Positions 22,178 through 32,710 of a stretch of 64,000 nucleotides of DNA are shown in pieces. A program made the translations under genes and the position numbers. Origin of the DNA: Trichothecium roseum (lineage: Eukaryota; Ascomycota; Sordariomycetes; Hypocreales); NCBI GenBank assembly GCA_026184415.1, contig CM047941.1, forward strand, positions 1,984,001-2,048,000. The letters are read 5' to 3'. Position 1 is the stretch's first letter. Each line of letters begins with the position of its first letter. The notes beneath the pieces were generated by a model, which searched no databases, was not told where the DNA came from, and saw only the letters and a program-made list of their open reading frames with translations.

Positions 22178-23032
22178 ATGGCGCACGTAAAAGATTCCCC
22201 CCCTCCCTTCCCCCCCTTCGCCCTCCTAATGCCCACCACCACCACCACCAACACCGCCTCGAACCCGATCCTCCTCCTCCTCCCCACCCCGCTAGCCGCC
22301 CTCTCCACCCCTTACATCGACCTCTACCGCTCCCTCCACGCCGACGCCGCCTTCTGCCGCATGGGCTTTGGCGCCGGCTTCGCCGCCCGCTCCTGGACGC
22401 GCGACGAGTGCGCCGACGTCGTGCGGCAGAGGGACGTGAGGCCCGGCTGGATGGGCGAGGGGGGCGACCTCGAAATGGGCGACTTTGCCGTCGGCCTCGT
22501 CAGGGACGACGACTTGGGGGCCAGGCTGCTTCACGGCGGCGGCGGTGCTCCCGTTGCCGGGAGGAGAAGCGTTGGGAAAGAGGGGGGGATCCAGATCCTG
22601 GAAGGCGACGCCTTCCGCCGCGCCTTCGGCGACAACATCACCACCACCACCAACACCACTTCAAGTCAAGATGGCGAGGACGACGACGAGCCATTCAAGG
22701 GCGTAGAATGGGTTGGCTACGCAGGCGTCCGCGATGCCAAACGATCCATGCCCCCGCGCTCCCCTTCCGACGCGCCGCTCCCGCCACCCCAGGAGCTGGT
22801 CGAGCTGCGGTACGGCGTGGCCCCGTCCTTCTGGGGCAAGGGCATCGCGCCGAGGGCCGCGGAAGCGGTAATGGCCTGGGCAGCGGCCGAAAAGGGTGTG
22901 AGGAGGTTCGTGGCCGAGACCGAAGCTGACAATGAGCGGAGCGGCAAGGTCCTCGGCAGGATGGGTTTCCGAGTGTGCGCGACGGATTACTGGAAGGACG
23001 AGGGGCAATTGGAGTGGGAGAGGGTAGTTTGA
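22178..23032 (+). CDS. GNAT-family N-acetyltransferase
   Basis: An intronless frame. I start it at the ATG at 22178 (caacATGG, 284 residues). An upstream in-frame ATG at 22016 would add a Lys-rich leader translated from purine-rich DNA, which looks like 5' UTR. After an N-terminal region ending LYRSLHADAAFCRMGF (about 49-64), the acetyl-CoA-binding motif A spans about 212-224 (YGVAPSFWGKGIA). It is followed by helix and beta-bulge elements up to about 264, including ETEADNERSGKVLGRMGF. This resembles the RimJ/RimL-type acetyltransferases (PF13302) common in fungi. The substrate is unknown. A low-complexity Gly/Thr/Asp insert (about 118-175) separates the early and late GNAT segments. It is convergent with the tubulin cofactor D gene, with stops about 230 bp apart. 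Confidence 0.85.
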   Translation: MAHVKDSPPPFPPFALLMPTTTTTNTASNPILLLLPTPLAALSTPYIDLYRSLHADAAFCRMGFGAGFAARSWTRDECADVVRQRDVRPGWMGEGGDLEMGDFAVGLVRDDDLGARLLHGGGGAPVAGRRSVGKEGGIQILEGDAFRRAFGDNITTTTNTTSSQDGEDDDEPFKGVEWVGYAGVRDAKRSMPPRSPSDAPLPPPQELVELRYGVAPSFWGKGIAPRAAEAVMAWAAAEKGVRRFVAETEADNERSGKVLGRMGFRVCATDYWKDEGQLEWERVV

Positions 23033-23262
23033 GACTTTGCAAGCGCTTGCTAGTTCCTCCTAGATAGTAACCGGAATGAAGAAAAAAAACTTATTTTCGG
23101 GAAAAAGGAATAGTGCACCAAAATACAGAGTCGGGCATAATCTCCTGTATGTTGGGCTGTTTGAGATGTCGTGAGGCATTGCATAGCATCTAATCTGACC
23201 TTGGAGGATAAGTGACACCCAGGCTTTATCGAGTTTGCCCCCAGAAACTATGTGGTCTCTTG

Positions 23263-26200
23263 CTAAGCAAACCCCAAGGCCTCAGTTGTGGTCTTGATCT
23301 GCCCCTTTTGAGCTGCCGCCCAATCAACACCCATCAGCAGTTCCCCTTTGCCATCGGCGCCATCCTGTGTTAACCCCCACATCTCGTCTACCACCAGCGC
23401 CCTGATCCTTGGCCATGGGTGTAGCAGTAGTGCTCCGAGTCTCTTCCTCGCCTCGGCCGCTCCGGCCCCGCCATCCCGCCCTTCGGTTGCGGTAGCAGCA
23501 ATGCCTCCGTACACCTTGACGCAAGCTTCCAACTTCCTCACGTTGCCCGTTTTGAAGCCAGCCTTTTGCGTCTGTAGGCAGAGATTCTTTGTATCTACGC
23601 CATGCGCTTGCTGGAATATTCCTGCTCGGAAGAGGAAGGCCACCACTTCGAGCGTTGGCACGAGGACACGATCCGACCCCTGACGTGTCTTGAGGTTGCG
23701 ATCGAGTGCTGTGCAGACCAGGTCAAGGCCATCCTGAGATGCTGAGCAAAATGCCGTCAGTGCAGCCCGGCTCGCTATGACCAGGTCCTCGTTTCCTGTG
23801 TCTGCCGACGTCACCAGCCCCGAAAGGAGCTCGCACATCCAGGCTTGGGCATCTTGCCGCGCGAGCGAGGCGAGGGCCGGGTGCAGTCGCTCGCCCTCAT
23901 TATGGAGGTTAAGTAGCACTTCGAGATACCGCTGCGATGATATGCCGAGATCCGTAAACTCGTACGCTTGGTCGGTGGGCTTGCCCGCGGAAACGACCGG
24001 CCAGCGTCCCTCTCTCATGAGCAGGGACAAGGCTGCCAGCGCCTCAGGGCGTACGCGGTCCAGTTTCTCCGCCGATAATCGAAGCACGCCAAAAAAGAGA
24101 GCGTCTATCGAAGCCTTTACCCACTCGGAGCTTTTGGGGGCGTCGGGGATATTGAGCCAGAGAGCCTTGACGGCATGCAAGGCCTGGGCTCGGACATGAG
24201 AGCCGACATCGCCTCTCGCCGTCGTGGTATAGTCGTTCAGACCATCGCCGAGGACACCAAGGAAAGCAATCGGCTGCGACTTTAACAACTGGCTACGTGT
24301 CAGCGCCTGAAGAATGGTAGCACGAGTCTCAATATCCTCGTCCGTGTTCCATCTCTGCAGCAGTGCCTCACAGACTACGTTGTTGGCACCACCGTCAGAG
24401 CTGCTAACCAGAGGCTGGGCAATGGCTAATGTGTAAAAGTATCCATCGCCTGGCGAAGCAGCACGGCTCTTGGGCCTGCTTCGGATACCGTCAGCCCATA
24501 GCGTGATCGCGGATACTCTATCGGCGGGCTCCGATAGAATGAGCAGAACTAGTGCTGCTGCTGATGTGGGCTCCAGTGTCTCCTGTTCTGTCCGCTCCAG
24601 CCAAGGGGTAATGGTGTCTTTGAGCGACTGGACAAAGGGTTGGATAACATCACCGCCAGCCTTGTCGGGCAGACCATCAATAAGTGAAGCGAGTTTGCCA
24701 CAAGTATCAGTCGTCTTGCAAACGTTTGCAAAGTCCTCGTACAACGTCTTGTTCTCTCCCAGAATGACTACCATGAGAGCAGGTAGCAAAGATACCACCA
24801 GCCGACTGCCCGCTTCAGCGATGAGCTCCGGCTTTCGGTAGACTGTGTTTTTGCAGTTGTCAAGTATCAAAGTTGCTTCATTGATGACCTTTCGGGCCAG
24901 AGCCGTGGCCATTTTAGCCTGTCTCTCATCCTCATGCCCGGTTAGGAAGAACGGGAAGTAGTCGATAAGCGCGGCGAAACAGAGGAGAAGACCATGCCTC
25001 TCCTCGACTTGACGTTTCTCTAAAGATGCTAACCGGTCCAGCACGAGCCGTATAGAAGCCTCGGTTTGACCGAACGCGGCCTCGACCGAGTTAGTCGAAA
25101 GGCTGGCCAGGATCCGGCCGAATCCAACGCCAGCGTGTCGGCGAGAAGAAGCGTCGATATAACCAATGCCTCTCCAGCCTAATATCGCATCCAAGAGGGC
25201 CTGGCCATATTGAATTGACAGCTTCGTCACACCCAAAGCAACCTCTTCCATGGCCCGCGACCGGCGCGCCACGGCATGATAATCGACCGTCTGTACGACC
25301 CAGATACCGTTCTCTACAGTATCAGGGTGCCTGCCGATGAGCTCTTGTAGAGCGGCAGATGAGCCACGCCTTATGTTACCCGCTGGATCCAGTGCAGCGG
25401 TGACCACGAGCTCGGTAGCCAGAACTTGCAGGATGGAACTCGCTTCAGGGTGAGCCTTGGCAGCATAGACGGACCGAGTCGGCACAGCAAGGAGTTCCTG
25501 AGCGGTATAGCGGCGGGCAAGTGCCCATATACCGAAACAAGCAGCATCACGCACGTTGGCGCCGATACTACTCCCGACTGTATTCCTCTGCTCAAACGTG
25601 AGACCGAGCAGCAGAGCATGTACAATATCAGACAGCTGGTCAGCGGGGGGCGAGCGTCGATATACGAGGTGTGACAGCGTGAGCATCAGTCCGTGCCATT
25701 CTAGAGGGTCAACCGATGATAAGTCACGAGCCGTCTTTCCATCCACCTTGGTCGTCTTCCACAAGACGTTGCGGTTGAGGGATTCCAACACGGCTTCGAC
25801 GACCTGGGAAGCCAGCTCTGGCTCTAGCTTCAATGCAATGATGCTCAGCGACTTGCTAGCGGCAAGGCGCACCGGAGTGTCGTTGTCGGATAGACTGTCC
25901 AGAAGGTATCCGATAGCCGTCTCTGTGAGCTCGATGGGATCCATCTCCTCTCTTCTCCGGCGAAGCAATAAAACAATTACCAGGCGCATGACTTTGAGAA
26001 TCATCTTTCTCGCCCCAGCAAATGAGGATATGCTCTTGGCAACGGCATTGTCGTCGTTCGAAATCCCATGGACGGTGTAGAACACGGACGAGAGGTATCT
26101 GTCCATATACGGTGTATCAGAGGCCGCCTGCAAAACACCGGCGAGGTAAGACAGCGTGCCGAGATAAGAATATGACTGCTCAGGCACTGCGTCTCTCCGG

Positions 26201-27062
26201 GGTCGCAATGCACCCATTGCCCATTGCACCAGGCTATCCAAAACACCAAGATCCTGCATGTCGCGTCTCATTGACATTCTCACTAGAAGCGCTTTGGCTC
26301 CATCCCTCTCCTTGCCGGGGGCGGCCAAGTACTTTACTGCCAGAGGCAGCAGCCGCACCGTGAGCCCCGGTAGGTGGGACGGAATGATGAGGCCTGGGAT
26401 CTCGGGGAGACCCATGTCCTCGACGTTGATGGAGGAGATGGTGGACAGATCAAAAGGTGCCAGCATGAGATGTGAGAGCCAAAGCAATACAATGTACCGC
26501 TGTTCCCAAGACCATTTCACCCGTCCATCTGCCGTGTCTGTGGCCGCCTTCTCCGACCCCTCGATGGCCGTGATGAGAAGCTCCAACCAACGAGTTTCCA
26601 CGCTGAGGAAATGAACAATGACCTTTTCTCCTCTAATCTTACAAAATGTATACAGTATCTTGCAGATGGCATAGTCCACAGGAAGGAGAAGCTTTGACGC
26701 CTCTCCCTGGACAGCCTTCTTCCCCCGTCTCCTCGTGCCAAGATACTCGAGATAGGCATTCGCTAGGAGAGGAACCCATTTGGGTAGATGAGGGTCGAGC
26801 AGTTGCGGGAGCTCTTGGAAGGGATCGAGATGCTTTTCAAATCCCCATTGTTAGCTCGGTGCAATAGCTTTACGTCATTATCGGCACCTACATCTTGGAT
26901 GAGGGAGTCAAGCTCCCGTGCGCGAACCCTCGAGCGTACTTTGGTGCCGCCGCTCCCACCGGCCTTGAAAATGAGGCTCGGAAGAAGTGTGTCGAGTTCC
27001 GCGATAAGGTCTGCTGAGATCTTCTGTAGTTTGATGTCGAAATCTGCCTCGGGGACATCCAT
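23263..27062 (-). CDS. TBCD: Tubulin-folding cofactor D (TBCD / Alp1 / Cin1 homologue)
   Basis: Two exons on the minus strand: 27062-26892 and 26832-23263. The 59-nt intron (GTAGGT donor, gctaac branch, AAG acceptor) falls between codons. The product is about 1246 residues, matching the family (about 1100-1250). Just after the splice site the sequence reads FQELPQLLDPHLPKWVPLL, then AYLEYLGTRRRGKKAVQGEA and PVDYAICKILYTFCKIRGEK, a signature region of cofactor D. The rest is a long alpha-helical HEAT-type solenoid with a C-terminal cofactor D domain. TBCD captures beta-tubulin and, with cofactors E and C, assembles the alpha/beta dimer; it acts in the cytoplasm and influences microtubule stability. 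The 1138-codon second exon is continuous. The GTG at 26679 is internal, not the start. Confidence 0.95.
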
Positions 27063-28082
27063 CGTGTCTATCGTGTTTCCGTACTCCGTCCTCTACTATT
27101 CTTGGACACCTTTCGGTTGTGAGTGAATCGTGTTGATTCTACGGAGCGACAGAGTCGAAGATCTCCAGCTAGTGAAGACCCGTTTAAGGGATCCGTATAT
27201 GGTATTGAACTGTCAAGCGTCCACGAGAAAGAAAATGCAAACGTCCTAACACTGCATTACTCCAGAACAATCCAGATGCAAGACAGGTTTTCTATACGGT
27301 GTACCTTCCCTTGACTCAACACCAAGTATTACCGTACCTTACAGTAGTAGTAATACTCCGTACTTAGTACTAAGTAGGTAGCATTTATCTTAAAGGTACT
27401 TACGGAGTACTCCGTAGTAAGTGCGAAATTACGGGTAGGTGCAGGCCACAAAGAGCGTCATGGTTCCGCGGTGAGGATCACCAAACCATCTCCAAAAGTG
27501 GGGGGGGGCTATCCATGGAGGGGTAATTACCCTAGAGATTGTCATCCATCAGGAGGAAATTGGGGCCTGGACGAACCTACCGAGTCTTGACCATGGCGAT
27601 GACGGAGCTGCGAAGAGGTGCAATGTATCGTCATGTCTACATAAGTAATATTTATATGGAGTACATCCCAAGACATGATTGCAACAGGTCACATTTTACA
27701 ACGTCAGTGTTTTATCACATGTTCGCGCAAAGTACGGAATACGGATTCAACAATGCGCAGTTAGATGCCTGGTAGAAATAATTATTGATTGGGGTAGTAC
27801 TCAAATAGAAAAGTAAAGGCCAAACAGCATTATACTGCCATTGTAACAATAGGGATATCTGTCTAAGCAAACTATTATTAGGCGCGAGAAAATTAGAAGC
27901 GAATTGGCTTTTGAACGCGGCCGGCTTGTCCTAAGCGTGACTCCCCCTCCCTTGGTATAACTCCGGTATGATATAAAGGCCCAATAATGACGTCTAAGAA
28001 AAAGAAATCCAAGCTTTGGCGTGTGTGTGTGTCCATTCTAAAATAAGAAATAAAAAAAAGAAGTTTGTTGTGTGAATGAGAG
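27063..28082. other. Intergenic region, TBCD promoter / GH76 3' flank
   Basis: No gene in 1.0 kb. The TBCD upstream side has a GTACTCCGTC box 18 bp before the start codon, and a dense box group lies at about 27350-27420 (several TACTCCGTA/TACGGAGTA copies). A short GT run occurs at about 28020-28031 near the GH76 3' end. Confidence 0.65.
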
Positions 28083-29315
28083 TTAGGCCACCGCTGCGGC
28101 GGCCACAAGGGCGTCCAAGGCCGAGCTGTGGGATGCGGCACTGGAGCTGGTAAAAGGCCCCTGCCATGCGACACCAAGCTTGCCCAGTCGGTTGCGGTTG
28201 TGCTCCACGATCGAATCGGCGTTCTTGAGGATGAATTTGCGGTACTCTGGCTGCGGTGCCACCTCGTGGAGGTACCGCAGGTTGCGGATGAAAATACCCT
28301 TGAATTGCGCTCCGTCCCTCCCGCAGTTACCAGAGCGAAGCTCGCAGCCGTCTGTCTCGACGAGAACACCGTCCTTGTTGCTGAGGCGCTTGATGGCGGC
28401 CATGGCGATGGTGCGGGCCTCCTTGAGAAGGTCGTCGTCGCCGGTCACCTTCCAGAGCTCGACGAGACCACCGACGACAACGCCTTGGTTGTAAGACCAT
28501 GTTGCCATGCCGTTGTTCTTGCAATTGTCGTCGAGACCATCGTTGATGAGTCCGTTTTGGTTGATCAAACCGCTGCCCTTGAACCACTTCCACTGATCCT
28601 TGGCGGCCCAAAGGAAGGTCGGGTTATCAGGCATTCTTTGCGCTAGCGAGGCGGCCACGGCGAGGTAAAGCTCGTTTGAGATGGCGTTGACGTACGCCCT
28701 ATCCTTGTTCCAGTAAATACCGCCCTTGCAAGGGCCTCCCAGACCGGTTTCCATGTCGTTGAAAATCTTGACGGCCGACTCCAGATACTCGCGGTCCTGA
28801 GCAACGTCGTATGCTCGGATGAGGCCAAGAGCCCACCAGCCTTGGTCGTCGTAAAACTCGTTGATAAAATTGACGAACATGCGCTTGTCGAGATCCAAGT
28901 CGGCGTCAACGCCAAAGTTAAAGGTTGCAAACTCAGGTTTGTTGGCGCAGCCATTGCCAACATCTATGCAGTCGACGGATGCCACCATGCCCATGGTCCC
29001 CACTTGCTTCAGGGTGTGAGTGCGGCTCTTCTGGGCTTGGTTGTAGGTGTTGCGAATAAATCCACCGAGATTAAGCTTGTTGGCAATATCAAGGCGAACA
29101 GAAGCAAAGTCGGCGAGGGTTGTTAAAGTGTTGGCGCTGTTCCACCATGCGTCGTCCCATATCCCAGACTTGACCAAGTACCAGTTGTTGTTGAGGACGA
29201 CTATGGCATCTCTAGCATCGCTTGCGTACTCTGCTGCACTCCTGGCCTCGACACTAGGTTGCAGAGCAAGAGCACCGGCAAGGACTGATGCCCACGTCCG
29301 GCTGGAAAACTTCAT
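28083..29315 (-). CDS. Glycoside hydrolase family 76 (alpha-1,6-mannanase type, Dfg5/Dcw1 superfamily)
   Basis: A single frame of 410 residues. Residues 1-24 are a signal peptide (KFSSRTWASVLAGALALQP). The alpha-helical GH76 barrel follows, with the catalytic Asp pair in EFYDDQGWW (Asp156-Asp157). Other GH76 landmarks are IYWNKDRAYVNAISNELYL and NGMATWSYNQGVVVGGLVEL. Family members cleave alpha-1,6-mannan or, in the Dfg5/Dcw1 branch, cross-link GPI mannoproteins to wall glucan. The C-terminus ends in a short Ser/Ala stretch with alanines, not a strong GPI-anchor tail, so a soluble secreted or wall-associated enzyme is likelier. Hydrolase versus transglycosidase cannot be decided from sequence. 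Start and stop are unambiguous, and no intron is needed. Confidence 0.92.
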   Translation of the reverse strand: MKFSSRTWASVLAGALALQPSVEARSAAEYASDARDAIVVLNNNWYLVKSGIWDDAWWNSANTLTTLADFASVRLDIANKLNLGGFIRNTYNQAQKSRTHTLKQVGTMGMVASVDCIDVGNGCANKPEFATFNFGVDADLDLDKRMFVNFINEFYDDQGWWALGLIRAYDVAQDREYLESAVKIFNDMETGLGGPCKGGIYWNKDRAYVNAISNELYLAVAASLAQRMPDNPTFLWAAKDQWKWFKGSGLINQNGLINDGLDDNCKNNGMATWSYNQGVVVGGLVELWKVTGDDDLLKEARTIAMAAIKRLSNKDGVLVETDGCELRSGNCGRDGAQFKGIFIRNLRYLHEVAPQPEYRKFILKNADSIVEHNRNRLGKLGVAWQGPFTSSSAASHSSALDALVAAAAVA

Positions 29316-32300
29316 CTTTGCGATTGTGAGAACTCAGGTTGATCGGGGTGTATGTTGTGATGTTAAAAAAAAGGAGAGTAGCAACAACAGTACGGAGTAG
29401 TCGTAGTAGTAGTAGCAAGGCGTCCTGCGCAGTAGGTACTAGCACTAGTAATAAGGAAGGACGGAAGAAAATTGGATACGTGAATCGAATGTACAGGAGA
29501 GGTTGTGATCATCAAGGGATGATCTGGCTCACAGCCGGCGCGACATGATATATACATATAGCTCATAAGCAAAGCAAAGCAAAGCGCCGTGTACCCTAGC
29601 ACTCCGTTACCCAGTCCGCCTAGGTGTACGGAGTACATGGGAGCTTGGCTTCCTCCCCGTTCATCTTAATCCTCCCAAGCCTAGTCGGAGCGACGGACCC
29701 TGATTCGCATCAGCGACAAGGTCCCACGAGAAACGGGGGGGGAGGGAGAGGGGGAAGGGGGATTGCTGCGCCCTGGTCATGGAGCGTGCTCTGCATGGTG
29801 GGCAATGTCGACTTCGATGGCTGCCGATGAGGCATTATGCTCCATAGGCATCTTGCCTAGATAGATATAGGGGCTGGTTGCATCGATGGGCCGCGGCGCC
29901 GGCAGTAACTGACGGCGGGTCAGTTTAGTGGTTGGCGTCAGAAAAAAAAAGAAGCGAGTTGAAGCAAGTGGCAGCAAGTGGCAGCCAAGTGCCAAATGGC
30001 GCCGTGGCCAGACCAGCCAGTGTCAAAAATACAAGAGGGATTGCCATAGCCTAATGTGAGTAAGTCTCCTGTGCTTTTTTGACACCCACCACGGAGTACT
30101 AGTTAGTAGCTAGACCCGAGCCAAGGGTGCGATGTGGGAAAGCCTAAAGGGTAGGTTGATGGGACGTGGCGTTTCAGGACTTAAGATTGGGTGGTTATGC
30201 CGCCTATGGTTGGCCAGCAGGCGCCGATAGTGAAGTGAACTGCCGCTGTGGAGTGGCTCAGAATGGCATCTGCATAACGCCAGAGAGCTTGGCACGCCAG
30301 GGGCCGAGAGTAGGAGAGAAAAAAACAGAGAAAACCCCTGTCAATCACTCGTACCTACTTCCAGGAAACACTGTCACCTCTACTTTACTCCGTATCTGCA
30401 TCAACATTGTTGTGCATCTTCACAAATGTTTCGTTTCTTTGACTTGCAGCACTCCGTACCAAGTGCGTAGTAGTACTCGTGCCACGGACGGAGTATGAGT
30501 AGATACGATGACCGTATCGATATTCTCAGTGCTGATGCTCCGTCACCTTGTCCGGAGCCGTGGCAGATGAGTTGGCAAACCCGGCTTTGGTCGTGTACGC
30601 TCCATCATGATTCAGAGCAAGGCACTCCGTAGCGTCGGCATCGTCGGGCGAACGTGTTGGTGCCGCACAACCTGATCACAGATTCACCGCCCCCGAAGCA
30701 TCACCGATAGTGAAAGAGGGGTTGATGTTGTATTGAAAATTTCAGTCATGCTACCGCAGAGTTCCGTATTCCGTAGTAGTACGGAAGCGTGGAGTATGCT
30801 AGTAAGATCCGAGTGCCACAGCTTTTAGGTGGCAACCTGGGTGATGGGGCGGGCGAACAGGTTCATCATTACTGCCAAGACCCGGATCGAAAATCAAAAT
30901 CAAAATCAACTTGGGTCTTTTCTATCGTATATTTCCGGTCTTCCGTTTGTTGCTATACGGAACACCTAACTTTGAGGTCACCCGCGGAGAGCTTTAGTAG
31001 TATGGAAGGTACGTAAGTAGTGCTTCGTACCTACCTAGTAGGCCCGTGAAAAGTTTTTCTCCCTCATCAGTGAGGTGGTTTCAGTTCCCCGGCCGCTCCT
31101 GCATTTGCTGAGGCACCATCAAACAAATGGAAGGCAAGGTAACCCTACTACCTAGGTACGGAGTACATACTGCTATAATCGCAAGCTCGCCCTTGCCTAA
31201 TGTATCGATTTCTACAAACCGGAAGGTAGCTTCGACGACAGGCACTCCGAATAGATTGGAAAGTTGTACCCACTCAGCACCCACCCATGTTTGTGATCGA
31301 TCTCAACTCACCACCGCCAAGGTCGTTGGCAACTACGAGTCCGTACTAAGCATCCTTTCTCGCCAATTGCCTCGAAATCTTTGTCAAATTCTTTTTTGCC
31401 GTGGTCTAGCAATACTAAGCGCCTCTTCCAAGAAATTACTTGTGGTATCATTGTCGCCTGAACAAGCGCCCTCGGCACCGTTATACAATCAAGCACGGCT
31501 TCTAAGCGCCCTCTATAACCTCCACTAATATCGCCTATTCAACCATGGTACCTGTCTTGCAGCGCGCTAATGGCCCCTTGGCTCGAACGTGGCTTTGCGA
31601 GAAGTCAGTGAGCATGGGCTTTGAAGGCAGCCTGCCGAGGCTTGTCCAGGCTCTAGAATCAGCGGCTAGCAACGGTAACAATACTCCTACCACGTCCCAT
31701 CAGGCCCTCTTGCAATTCATTCGGTCAAGTCCAGAAGCAAAAGCAGAAGCTTACTACTAGTATTGCTAGGTTCAATCATTGAGAATTACTACGGAGTAAG
31801 GATATCAGGTAGTACTCCGTGTTGACGAAAGAACTTTGTGGGTAGGGGTTCTCCTCGTTAAAACGCACCAACAGGCATCGTTCGTGTTGCTTGTTTCACT
31901 CCTGTCTGTGCACACGCGGGCGCTTCCTGGGGAAGGGGAACAGACGCAGGTATTTTGACCTGGCTGGCTGCCTCAAATGACTTGGCAGACCTCCCACAAG
32001 CGACCATGGCTTTTTTCTGAGCCTGATTCCCTGGCCAGCTGAAATATTTCCACTCCGTACTATTACTACGTACGGAGCATCACGGCATGTGATAGTACGG
32101 AGTAAATCGGCACGCACACAAGTATAATGTCATGAGATGGCGACCTTTTCATGGTGCGAATTTCCATGCAAAAAGGTAGCGGTTCTCCGATACGGAGTAC
32201 CGACTAAAAGAAAAGGACGATGATCACTATCGAGAAATGACCGCTAGCATAACGCCCATGGAACTAGCTGGCGTTTGTAGGATAATCGTCCTCTTCCCAT

Positions 32301-32710
32301 TCGTATGGAGTGTACGGGCCCGGTCTGTTTTCATACTGCGTACGCAATATTCGCCGAACCCATGCTCTACTCTACCATATTGCTATTTACAACAAGGCCA
32401 AAGACCTGCGCCAGACCGAATGATTGTGGGGATTGTGGCTATATGCAACTGCTATCGAATTTCCATCTGTCATCAGGAGATCTGAGGATCTATAACTTGC
32501 CTGGGGCCCAACCCAAGTCACCCAAAGTACTCACCAAAACACCAATCATGCGTATTGAGGTGCGACAAAAGAAACGCTGGTTGAAGGGATTGAAGACCTG
32601 AAGAAAATGACTGAAAAAAAGGGGATTGACTGAAAAAGTCGAGAACGCAAACGGGGTATATTCATCGACGCCATCTAGATGCCAACTATTAGACTTCTTT
32701 CTCAACCATA
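29316..32710. other. Gene-free region of 3.4 kb with many TACTCCGTA boxes
   Basis: No convincing gene. Boxes occur at about 29389, 29629, 30090, 30386, 30450, 30487, 30626, 31156, 31788, 31813, 32051, 32094 and 32190. Small frames at 31127-31528 and 31545-31760 have no recognisable product and no splice-linked continuation. The proximal 300 bp should carry the GH76 promoter; a TATATAT-like stretch lies about 230 bp upstream of its start (about 29546-29561). Confidence 0.65.

Noticed and set aside
31127..31760. Two neighbouring small plus-strand frames (133 and 71 codons)
   Set aside because: The first lies partly over a box and the second begins at ATGGTACC, but neither has recognisable sequence or joins by splicing.
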